DNA of 64,000 bases from Isoetes taiwanensis (Eukaryota; Streptophyta; Lycopodiopsida; Isoetales; Isoetaceae): assembly GCA_021234155.1 (NCBI GenBank), contig JAJEKV010000011.1, positions 21,896,416-21,960,415 of the forward strand, in the 5' to 3' direction. Position numbers and translations under genes: made by a program. Below, one piece after another: positions 1 to 9,079 of this stretch. Numbering within the stretch: the first letter of the stretch is position 1; every line of letters begins with the position of its first letter. Below the pieces are notes generated by a model. It did no database searches, was not told where the DNA came from, and saw only the letters and a list, made by a program, of their open reading frames with translations.

Positions 1-39
1 TCGGTATAGAGTAATTTCCACAATAGGAAAGGCCAAAAC

Positions 40-305
40 CAAGTCCTTCATAGTCTTGATAGACTCGAAGTAGCCATAATTTTGCATCCCCGAGGATGGT
101 TGAAATGTTGAAATTGAAACCCCTAAAGTCCAAACCAAGACTCGTAATCTTGGCAAGCGGGGCAGTAAGACATACAGCTGGGAAAAGGATCAATTTCGAC
201 ATTGACTTACCGGGAATAAATATCCCGATGGGAGCAGAAGTGATGGGCATTGGCAAGTACGACCTCATAATAGGAATGGAGTACCTTGGGCGGCCGGGGA
301 GCCAT
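40..305 (+). pseudogene. Retropepsin-like protease fragment of the Ty3 element
   Basis: After a frame change near 68-72 the sequence reads SSHNF, then a stretch ending in DLIIGMEYL, the typical C-terminal flap-side motif of plant Ty3 proteases. Just upstream, the active-site Asp-Ser codons (about 63-68) are in a different frame from the following Ser-Ser-His-Asn-Phe. The catalytic motif itself is therefore interrupted by a one-base loss. Family: retropepsin domain of Ty3/gypsy pol, which matures the polyprotein. Non-functional. Confidence 0.75.
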
Positions 306-657
306 AATTGATGGAAGCGGAAGGTGACCCTCCCACAATGCCCGACAGCAAAGTCATTGAGATCCGCGGGTAAAGAAGTTACTCCCATCATGCGATGCAT
401 TAAGAAGCCGCTCAAGTCTATAAAGAGCGCGGCGGGTAGCATACATCTTCAAACTTCGAGGTTGAGGAACCCAGGTCGGAGGGAAGCAAAGAAGACAAAG
501 TGCTCGACAAGTTGCCCAAGCAAATCGCCAACTTGATCCGCGGGTTCCACGATCTCTTTCCGGATGAGATCGGCGGCTTCCTCCCTTACGGGGGAGTAGA
601 GTGTGAGATAGCACTTTCGAACTAGGGACCAAGCCGGCGAGCAAGGCCCCATACAGA

Positions 658-1125
658 ATGACCACCACGAGAACTCACCCGGAGCTAAAGAAGCAGTTAC
701 AAGAATTGCTCGATCTAGGCTTCATCAGGCCTAGCATCTCACCATTTGGGGCACCCATCCTCTTTGTCAAGAAGAAGGATGGAAGCTTGAGGATGTGCAT
801 AGATTACAGACAATTGAACAAGCACACCATCAAGAACAAGTCACGCACTCCCAGTTGGATGACTTGATGGATCAGCTCCAAGGGGCAAAGGTCTTCTCCA
901 AGATCGACCTAAGGTCAGGTTATCACCAGATCAGAATAAAGGAAGAGGACATCCACAAAACGGCTTTCAGAACCAGGTATGGGCATTACGAGTTCACCGT
1001 AATGCCATTTGGGCTATCAATGCCCGGCTACGTTCATGAGACTCATGAGCGACATCTTCGAAGAATTCTTGGACACCTTTGTGATAGTATTCTTCGACGA
1101 TATTACGGTGTACTGACAAATCCAT
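658..1125 (+). pseudogene. Reverse transcriptase fragment of the Ty3 element
   Basis: Typical RT blocks are visible in shifting frames: [20 protein letters not shown] and MCIDYRQLN near 715-825, then [13 protein letters not shown] near 900-940, [10 protein letters not shown] near 967-996, VMPFGLS near 1000-1020, and the catalytic block FFDDITVY near 1090-1113. At least two frame changes separate them: one between the YRQLN and KIDLRSG blocks, another before FFDD, which reads in a different frame from the preceding blocks. The role in an intact element is cDNA synthesis from the transposon RNA. Clearly inactive here. Confidence 0.88.
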
Positions 1126-1224
1126 TGAAGAGCATGCACAACACGAAGAAAAAGGTGCTCGAGAAGTTAAGGAGGCATCGGTTGTATGCCAAGTTGTCGG
1201 TGCCACCGCGAATGAGAAGGTGAA

Positions 1225-1890
1225 ATACCTCGGTCATGTGATTTCAGCGAAGGAATCTCGGCCGCACCCGCCCAAGATTGAAGCGGGTAATCCAATGGCC
1301 GGCACCAAAAAGAACGTCCATGAGGTCAAAGTTTCCTTGGCCTAGCGTGGTATTACGAAAAAGTTCATGAAGAACCCCGCCAAAGATAGCAGTCCCAATC
1401 CCAGCGGACTTGACAAAGGCGGAGAAAGTGAAAAATTAGGCGGACCATTGGCTCAAGAAAGCCCAAGCAGATTTGAATTGTTGAAGGAAGCTTTGACAAC
1501 CGCCCGCCTTAACCCCTGCCGGACCTCTAAAGGACAAGTTAGTGGCGATGGGCCTTAAGCAAGATAGCCACGTGCGCGTTTCCTCATGCAAGAGGAGCGG
1601 GTAATAGCGTCATTTAACTCAAGGAAGATGAACGACGCCGAACGCTGCGTTACCCGGACGCACGACCAAGAGCTGCTAGCGGTTGTCGTATGTTGAGAAT
1701 CTAGAGGCATTACCTCTTAGGGAGGAAGTTCCACCGGACACCGATCACGGAGCCTCGATGCGTATTCACGCAAACCACATCTCAATCTGAGGCAGCGAAG
1801 GTGGATGGAGTTTCTCGAGGAGTACGACTTTGATATAGTCTACAAGCCCGGGAAACTTAATGTGGTAGCAGATGCGCTTTCAAGGCATCC
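1225..1890 (+). pseudogene. RT connection and RNase H fragment of the Ty3 element
   Basis: In broken frames the sequence reads KVKYLGHVI-like residues near 1218-1240, KKAQADFELLKEALT near 1455-1500, then RNase H-like FLMQEERVIASFNSRKMN and THDQELLAVV near 1580-1690. It ends in VEFLEEYDFDIVYKPGKLN and VADALSRHP near 1806-1890, the hallmark end of the Ty3 RNase H region. Stops and frame changes are scattered throughout. In an intact element this domain degrades the RNA strand of the RNA/DNA hybrid. Confidence 0.82.
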
Positions 1891-1959
1891 GCTGACAACC
1901 AGGGTGCACTGCAATCTCGACGCTCTTCAGCGATTTCGGGAAAAAAGATCGAAGAAACC

Positions 1960-3010
1960 TTGCCAACGGACGTAGACTTCAAGGAAGTATGGGCAAGCTT
2001 GTGTAAGGAAGCGAGAACGGATAAAGAGAGGGAAACCTTCAAAACTTTTAAGAAGGAAGGTAACCTTCTATACCATAAGAACAAGTTGTGCGTGCCGGAA
2101 TCATCTGGAGTAAGGAAATTGATCCTCCACGACACCCACAACAGCCCAATAGCTGGCCACGCAGGATTCATGAAGACATACTTCAGAGTGCGTAGCAGCT
2201 ACTATTGGCCAGGAATGAAGAAGCAGGTAGCTCGCCATATCAAGGAATGCCATCTATGTCAGCAATTCGAATTCCGCTTTGGAACCATTAGCGGTGCCAA
2301 ACGCTAAGTGGGAGGTCGTCAGCATGGACTTCAAGGACAGTAAGGGGTAAGGATGCCTTGATGGTCGTGGTCGACAAGTTGTCGAAGATGGCCCATTTTG
2401 TGCCTTGCAGGACCACGGACACGGCTATGGACACAGCAAAGCTCTTCACCAAAGAGATATTCAGGCTCCATGGCATGCCAAGGGAGATTACCTCCGACAG
2501 GGACCCGAAATTCATCAGTGCCTTCTGGCAGGACCTCTTCACAACGATTGGGACGAAGCTATCCATGAGCACGGCCTATCATCCCCAGACGGATGGGCAA
2601 ACAGAGCGTACCAACAGAATATTGGAAGACATGCTCCGAAACTATGTCTGGAACAAACAAGGTATGTGGAAGGAGTTTATTCACTTGGTGGAGTTTGCAT
2701 ACAATAGCACCAAGCAGGAATCATCCCAAATGTCGCCGTTTATGATTAACTACGGCTACCAATGCCTAACGCCAGACACTTGGCACAACCCCGTGTCAAA
2801 AGTAGAAGTTTCGCAGCAAATGTTGGGCGACATGCAGCAGCTCGTGGAAGAAGTTCGAGGGTATCTTCTAGCAGCAAGGAGTCGAAAAAGAGCATTGCCG
2901 ACAAACATCACACAGTCAGGGAATTCCAAGTTGGAGATGATGTATGGCTCAAGATCAAAGGTAAAGCAGGCGAAGCTCCGCATCGAAAATTGTAAGAAGC
3001 TTGCTCCAAG
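1960..3010 (+). pseudogene. Integrase (H2C2 zinc finger plus DDE core) of the Ty3 element
   Basis: The first frame (1960-2307) carries the zinc-binding segment: HDTHNSPIAGHAGF, YYWPGMKKQV, CHLCQQ. A frame break at about 2300-2357 separates it from the catalytic core. The first catalytic Asp lies in the VSMDF block (about 2317-2331), the second in ITSDRDPKF (about 2488-2514), and the Glu in TDGQTERTNRILEDML (about 2590-2640). The second frame then runs on through WKEFIHLVEFAYNS to about 3010. A stop (near 2349) and the frame break inactivate it. Integrase inserts retrotransposon cDNA into chromosomes. Confidence 0.92.
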
Positions 3011-3400
3011 GTGGGCTGGACCCTTCAGAATAGTCAAGAGAGTGGGCAACCAATCCTACAAGTTAGACTTGCCAGCACACTTAAAGATCCACAAAGTCTT
3101 CCATGTGAGTTTGCTGAAGAAGCATACTCCCAATCCAGATGAAGTCTTGGACACTCCAACGATGTTGGAAATGACAGAGGAGCAGATAGAAATAGTTCCA
3201 GAACTAATTCTTGATAAAGCGTTCAAGAAAACAAGGAGATCGGAGTTTCTCCAATACTTGGTCAAGTAGAAACACTTGCCGGTGGAAGACGCAACATGGG
3301 TACTCAAACGGGATCTGATTAAGCAGTACCCGCAGTTTATGGAGCAATGGGACGGCAAGGTCATCTCCGAAGAAATTGGCTCAGGCATGTCGATTTGTGT
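3010..3400 (+). pseudogene. Chromodomain region at the integrase C-terminus
   Basis: The frame reads WAGPFRIVKRVGNQSYKLDL and HKVFHVSLLKKH (typical of the GPY/F-type integrase tail), then PELILDKAF and FLQYLVK followed by an amber stop at 3267-3269, then LPVEDATWVLKRDL. In chromodomains the position after the valine-lysine is normally tryptophan (VKWKG), so a TGG-to-TAG change is the simple reading. The frame is otherwise open past the stop to about 3408. Chromodomains steer chromovirus integration to heterochromatin. Confidence 0.85.
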
Positions 3401-3409
3401 AGATTTATA

Positions 3410-4238
3410 GCTTGTATAGTTAGGTATAATCTACGCATGCAACCTATGAGGTATGGGTTGCATGCGTTGTTATCGATGATGAGATTACTACGGTGATCTC
3501 TAGGACGTGGTGTAATGTCAATGTAGGCATGACCGCGGTTCCGCTTGGAAAGTCTACTTCTGTCCCACGGAACTAGACGACCTCGAGAGAAAGGAGGTCA
3601 TTGAGGAATGCATTGATAGGAAAAGCACCTCTAGCCCCATATATGCTTTGATAGGAGGAATCTGGCCTTCACGCCTCATATACGGGAAGGACCTATCCTC
3701 CACGCTGGGCAACTAAAGGTGTAGGCATGAGCGCCATATAGGCATGATAGGCGCTGTCTCCTCGGCCACGATGGAAGAATCATCCTCTTCCTACGCCGGG
3801 AGATTAGCCATGCATTCATGTAGATAGGTAGGGTGGTCACCATATAACCAAAACTTTATTAATAATAAAAATGGTACTAACGTAGTGTTGACCTGCAGGC
3901 CAATAAGAGCGCTCCGGAGGGCCACGAGGTCGAACTACGAAGACTTGCAACACAAATTTTGTTATAATGTGTTGCACGGAATGAAGAGTACCTCAGAGAA
4001 CAATTGTATACATAATGATAAAATGACATTATGAATTATTGTGTAATGACAGAATTCATAAGCTTGATTGAATAATAGTATAATCATGTTCTATAAATAT
4101 TACCTTGGGGTAATCCTTAATAAATGTATAGATATAATGAGGGTATGACATATGCAGGAAGTTGATTGCAGGTTAAGAAGATCCCAAGGTGGGGAGATTC
4201 ACGATGCTGCGGACAGCATCAATCCAAGGTGGGGAGAA
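3410..4238 (+). other. Non-coding internal region of the Ty3 element before the 3' LTR
   Basis: Between the end of the chromodomain frame and the 3' LTR I see no coding sequence. There is a short inverted pair at about 3436-3471 (ACGCATGCAACC and GGTTGCATGCGT). The stretch ends in a purine-rich tract. Confidence 0.6.
4226..4238 (+). promoter_or_regulatory. Polypurine tract priming plus-strand synthesis
   Basis: AAGGTGGGGAGAA sits immediately before the TGTGACG start of the LTR, as expected for a retrotransposon polypurine tract. A related copy (AAGGTGGGGAGA) occurs about 38 bases upstream at 4187-4198, so the tract appears duplicated. Confidence 0.75.
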
Positions 4239-5724
4239 TGTGACGTTCCAGTACGATATACGGTCTCAAGACGTATACCGTACTGCACCGTCATGCGTAC
4301 ACGCCGTCCCAATCGACGTGTACGCCGACGTGTACCCAAGCAAGGGCACCCTAGGGGGCAACTTGCAATGGTGCGCACACTTAGCAATGTGCGCACCCAT
4401 TAAAGGTAGACCAAGGGTCATGGAAACCCTAAACCTGACTGATAGCCTACATAAGGCACCAAACCCTAACTTTCCTTTTTTTGCCCACAGACCTTCCGAG
4501 CTCCGATTCGCGCGCCTGAGGAGTCAATTCCAACTCCCACAATCTGCCAGTGCGCCCCAGCTTGTCAGATCATCCTTCCGACCGCATCCCGAAGCAGAAC
4601 ATAGACATGGACGCCTTCGGATCGAGAGGAGTGAACCAGGGATCAGGTATTTGATCGATTGAATAGCCTAAACCTTATTCCAGCCTTCGAACCAGTAGGT
4701 TTAGCCTATTAAATCACCCTTAGTAGCCAAGCAGATCCTGAGATTGACTCTAACTAAAGAACCTAACTCTATGAATTAGATTAGTTCTTATTACTTATGT
4801 AGATATGATGGACGGATGTATTCTGTGGACTCATTGTATTGGGAAGGGGGGTAGAGACTTAAAGCTTAGTAGATGATGCTTCTAGCTAGTCCCCCTTAGT
4901 GCATTACTAGATTTCGGCCTGTGCATAGGAGCCACACCTGGTTGTGGGTGAAGGGGCCAGACTGGCTGATAAAGAGGTTCGTGTTCTGACCCTTGAACGA
5001 TCCCTCTGGTGTGTAAGGCCTACTGAGGATCATTGTGACTAGGTCTAATGGCTTACCACTGAGTGCGGGTAAGGCATGGGCTCGACACCCGTGGGGTGGG
5101 GTTCACCTTCCAGTGGGTTCAAGTCGAATAAGGGCAGTGGCCCTCTAGTCACCTTGGGTCAGCACGTAGATCTCTGGAGGGACTGATCCCTACCTGCCCC
5201 ATCGTGACTGGGGAGATGCAACCCAGGAATAGCCCCTTTGGCTATGCACCCGGCGGGCTACAGTCAGGTCCCAACACTTTTCAGCCTACTCTGCAAAGTG
5301 TGCACAGGAGGGGCGGATGGAGTGGACAACCCTAAGCCATGTTCTTATGCCAGCCAAATCCATTGCCATGAATTCTGTCTGCAATGAACTCTGGAGACCC
5401 AAGCCGTCAGTCATCCCTTTGAGTCTGAGCCTTGGGTAGGATTTCCCATATGTATTGTGCTGATCTTTGTCTATGCAGATGTTGATGTACCACCCTTCGA
5501 GGTGGATATGTGTGTTACTGTATACTGACATGCATGTTTACGTTTCCGCAGCTAGGTAGGCCCTGAGGGAGACGGGGTAAAATGACCCCTTCATTCTTCC
5601 CACTGGGGACCCAGGAGGGTCACAGTGACATGTGGAGGGCCCTGTATCAGTATGGAGCTGATATGGGGGATGAACTCCTGTTTATATACGGTGCGGGCAT
5701 CGTATATGAGTAGGGGACGCCACA
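4239..5724 (+). repeat. 3' LTR of the Ty3 element (1486 bp)
   Basis: The left end, TGTGACGTTCC, directly follows the polypurine tract. The right end, GGGACGCCACA, is its imperfect inverted complement (TGTGGCGTCCC), giving TG...CA ends. The interior has no convincing open frame. It contains three successive inverted repeats near its left end. The upstream LTR is outside the window, so the pair cannot be compared for age. Confidence 0.8.
4249..4401 (+). repeat. Three consecutive inverted repeats in the U3 part of the LTR
   Basis: Hairpin 1 is 4249-4285: CAGTACGATATACG pairs with CGTATACCGTACTG, one mismatch. Hairpin 2 is 4295-4325: GCGTACACG pairs perfectly with CGTGTACGC. Hairpin 3 is 4367-4401: AATGGTGCGCACA pairs with TGTGCGCACCCATT. 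The three are closely spaced at the start of the LTR, where promoter control elements would lie. Confidence 0.75.
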
Positions 5725-7390
5725 AAAACTCACTGAATTTGGTTACTGGCCATATGGGCCCTGATATAGTGCCAAAATTTGATCTGTAAGGGATTTGAAT
5801 TGAAATAGCATAGAAAAGTTGCTATATTTGCATGTAGGATGGGCGGCCGAATTTGAAAGAAAATGCTGTTTGGAACGTACAGATAGCAATGGGAAGGATG
5901 TGATTCGATTTTTCTTCATGCAGGTTTCCACTGGATCTTGGCCTCAGGGCACAAATCTGATTGTTGTGCTTGCTTTCTTGCTTGTTAACTGTGCTTGCTT
6001 ACAGATGATGCAAACCAGAGAGCTTAAGAATTCCGACCCGAGGCTTCAAAGATTTCTTCACAAATGTGCTTGCTTGAAGACTTCTCTGCACCTGTATGTA
6101 CCTACTGGTCTCAAATCTGCCTGGCGGATAGAGCTTGAATAGATGTGCAGGTCCCCAAGTTTGTCTGGTTCGTTGGGTTGATTGGTGCAGGACTGGAAAC
6201 CAGATGGGCGGGATATGCCCCAGAAAATCTTCAACTCTCGTGTATTAGCAGGAACCGTGGAGAGGTATACAGATAAAGCTGTACAGAGATAAAATCGATA
6301 GGTTGTTGCCATGTAGGCGCTGCTTCTCAGTTGGTTTATTTGCAAGTACTTGTCTGATAATAATGAAAGGAGATAGAAGAAGTAGCCTTGAAAGTAAACA
6401 ACAGGTAATTTGAACTTATGGGCTCAAAGGGGGCTAGCCAAGTGCTGGCCCTCTGCCAAATAATCTGAAAAAGAAATCTTCTTGGAAAGCTTAAAATTGG
6501 CAGATATAGACTGATATGCTCCATATTGATATACTCCATGTGATGTGATACGCTCCATGTGATGTAATATAGAATATATATTTTTGAACTCGGTGTACAA
6601 AGTGCACAAACTTTTTGATAAACAGAGATATAGAAGAAAAAATAACAAGAAGGATCATTGATATTTTTGATAATTTTGCAGCAGATAGAAGGTAAGAAAA
6701 ACAAACACTTAATTTTCCTAATATGTTTTATATTTTTGCAGAGAGGAGTGCTGTCACCACTCCAAAAATCCTTGACTGTGAAACTGCGCTTGATGCACCA
6801 TGAAAAATAGAGTTTTGAAAACTTTTGTCATAGAAACACTAATGGCCTCCAGACGAATTTCATCAACATCTGGTTGGGCAGACGAATCGATTGACAAAGG
6901 GGCCTCCAGCCAGACCATTTCAACAGCTGGTTGGGCCAAATAAGGGAGTTTGAAGGGTTGAGAGTAATATACTCTAGAACTGATGATGGTAAGAGCAGCA
7001 GGGACAACAACAAAACAACAAGGATCAAGAAAGTGATCACGAGCGAACTCGGCATAACGGCGCCACTGTTAATTATGAGTTTTTGGCATACACCATGCAG
7101 CAACAATCTATGACTGCGGGATGCTATAAAGCTGCCATGCTCATGATCACAAAATAAGAACAAGAGAAACAAATATGTACAAAGAGTGAAGGAAATGTGT
7201 GCCAAATGAGGCTCTCCAAACTTGAGATAAAACATGAATACATCAGAAGAGGCTCCGGTTTAATATAGTGTAGACCGCAAATCTGAGCCCTACATCTAGC
7301 TAAATCTAAGCCCTACACTTATGCTAACCTAAACATGCCAAGTGTAGTCTGCCACCACTGACACCTAGCATGTGCACAATGTTAACCAGT
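5725..7390. other. Intergenic stretch without recognisable genes
   Basis: No frame here resembles a known protein. One small feature is visible on the minus strand at about 6780-6939: two tandem 19-residue units beginning AQPAVEMVWLEA and AQPDVDEIRLEA, i.e. a 57 bp imperfect direct repeat in coding-like phase. It could be a scrap of a repetitive protein or chance. The rest is A/T-rich DNA. Confidence 0.5.
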
Positions 7391-7396
7391 AGATGG

Positions 7397-8700
7397 TTAA
7401 CATAGATCATTTCAGAAATATAATGGGTACTAAAAGAGATTCTAGTCCCAATATTATGGAGAACTTCATCAAAATTCAGGAGAAGGTTACCAATGATCAG
7501 AATGTTTTTTATTACTGAACCTTTTGAGTTTATTGAATTGTTGCAGGTTGTAAAAGACATGGAGAATGGAAAGACTTCTAGCCCTGATGGTCTTCCAACA
7601 GAGTTCCACAAGAAAACTTGGGATATCTTAGGAGACTGCATTACTCATTTGGCAAATGAATTTAGGGAGATCAAATGTTTGGATGCCAGAATTAATACCA
7701 GCCTGATTGCTCTGATCCCTAAGATTGACAATCCTATCACTTTCTTGGACTACATGCCGATCTCCCTTTCTAATATCATCTATAAGACAGGTGCTATTAC
7801 ATACAGACTCAAGAAGGTTCTTGATGTGGTCATAAGTAGCTCTCAGTCTGCCTACCTAAAAGACAGATTTATCCTTGATAATGTGGTCACTTCTATCCTG
7901 GGGATTCATTGAGCAAAAGACTCAAGACAGGATGTGGCTCTCCTATAATTGGACATCACCGGCTGGCTTTTATGGTCAATCTGGAAGAGAAGGAGGTTGT
8001 TTATCTTTAAGGGCATAGATACTGCAGATGAGGTTGTTCTTCAGTGGGCGCAAGATAAAATTGTTATGGCTTACAATTGTTCTTCTCTTGATCAAGAGAA
8101 GAAAGTACTGATCTGGCATACTTACCTTCAGATTCATTCTTTTGCATAGGCAGGTGGTTGTGCTCAGTTGGATCGGTTTGTCCACTGGGGTTATAATCCT
8201 GTCTTTGCATTTATGTTGCTCTAGTTTCTAGTTGGTGAATAAAGCTTGACGTCCTTCAAAAAAAAAAAAAAAAATAATTGGACATCACCAAAGCATTCGA
8301 CACTGTAAGTTGGAATTTCCTCTTTAAATGCTGCAGAGCTCTGGGTTTCTGTGATGCAAGTATTGAGATTTTTGAGGCAATCCTTAAAAACTCAAGATCT
8401 GCTGTCTTAATCAATGGTGAATGCAAAGAGGGGTTAACACAAGGTTGTCTTGCCCCTTTCCTTTTCCTGATTGTTATGGAAGCTCTTCACAGTAACTTGG
8501 AAGGAGCTAAGAATTCTAATATTATTAAGAGCCTAAGTCTTCCTGAGAACACTTAGATAGACTAAATCCTTAATGGTCATTTTGCAGGTGACACCTTCCT
8601 TTTGCTCTCCATGGATGATGACTCTATTGCTAATACTCAAAGGATATTAGAGGAGTTTGGAGAAGCATCAGGATGTAAGATCAACCCTACCAGATCAGCC
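7397..8700 (+). pseudogene. LINE-A reverse transcriptase domain (interrupted)
   Basis: Blocks in order: MENGKTSSPDGLPTEF (about 7559-7606), LIALIPKIDNP (7704-7736), SLSNIIYKTGA (7768-7797), SSSQSAYLKDRFILDNVV (about 7837-7890), DITKAFDTVSW (8281-8311), TQGC (about 8438-8449), and HFAGDT (8578-8595). The last should be the F-A-D-D catalytic block, but codon 8587-8589 is GGT, so the first metal-binding Asp is Gly. In-frame stops occur near 7912 and at 7946-7948. Inactive. Confidence 0.88.
7961..8273 (+). mobile_element. Nested 5'-truncated LINE tail 1 (313 bp) with 16 bp TSD
   Basis: The insert is bounded by identical 16-base copies of ATAATTGGACATCACC at 7945-7960 and 8274-8289. It encodes only the last part of a LINE C-terminus (LLWSIWKRRRLFIF, AQDKIVMAYNCSSL, then a stop at about 8147), a short 3' UTR with AATAAA at 8239-8244, and a poly-A run at 8258-8274. 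Removing it rejoins LINE-A in frame. This is the signature of target-primed reverse transcription with severe 5' truncation. Confidence 0.93.
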
Positions 8701-8751
8701 ATCCACGCAAGGGATCAGCAGAAAGGTGAACAGATGGCTAATCTGTTGGGC

Positions 8752-9046
8752 AGACACCACATCTTTCAGGGCATTAATTCATCTGCATGCAGTGTTATTA
8801 CGGTGGCCCAGAAAAAGATATTGACAGCCTACGAGTGTTCCTCCCTTGAATCAGAAATGATGAAACGCATCTGGATTCAGTATCTTCGAATTGATTCTTA
8901 TCGTTAGTCTCCTATTCTGGAGTAAGTACATTGTGCTCCAGGCTCGTGCTCTTGTAGCATCTTTTTGTGCTTACACAGTTAGATGAGACATGTAAATTTT
9001 GTACTTTTTATCTGGTTAATAAACTTCTTGGCTTTCATCCTTCAAA

Positions 9047-9077
<31 letters not shown>
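8752..9077 (+). mobile_element. Nested 5'-truncated LINE tail 2 (326 bp) with 12 bp TSD
   Basis: Flanked by AATCTGTTGGGC (8740-8751) and AATTTGTTGGGC (9078-9089), a duplication with one change. The insert encodes the equivalent C-terminal end (AQKKILTAYECSSLESEMMK, stop near 8906) and ends in an (AAAT)n tail instead of pure poly-A. Its last unique bases, CATCCTTCAAA, resemble the GTCCTTCAAA of the first nested insert, so the two come from related LINE families. LINE-A coding resumes downstream with NLLGCMY. Confidence 0.9.
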
Positions 9078-9079
9078 AA
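9044..9079 (+). repeat. (AAAT)n microsatellite, LINE 3' tail
   Basis: About nine units of AAAT form the 3' tail of the second nested LINE insertion and abut its target-site duplication. Confidence 0.95.

Larger units (their letters stand above)
1..5724 (+). mobile_element. Ty3/gypsy chromovirus retrotransposon, 3' portion, decayed
   Basis: Fragments run in the Ty3 pol order: aspartic protease, reverse transcriptase, RNase H, integrase, C-terminal chromodomain. They are followed by an untranslated stretch, a polypurine tract and a 3' LTR. The order RT-RNase H-integrase and the chromodomain place it in the chromovirus branch. Gag and the 5' LTR lie outside the window. The reading frame is broken many times, so no working polyprotein is possible here. 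Fragment identities rest on recognisable motifs; the exact clade cannot be assigned by eye. Confidence 0.93.
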
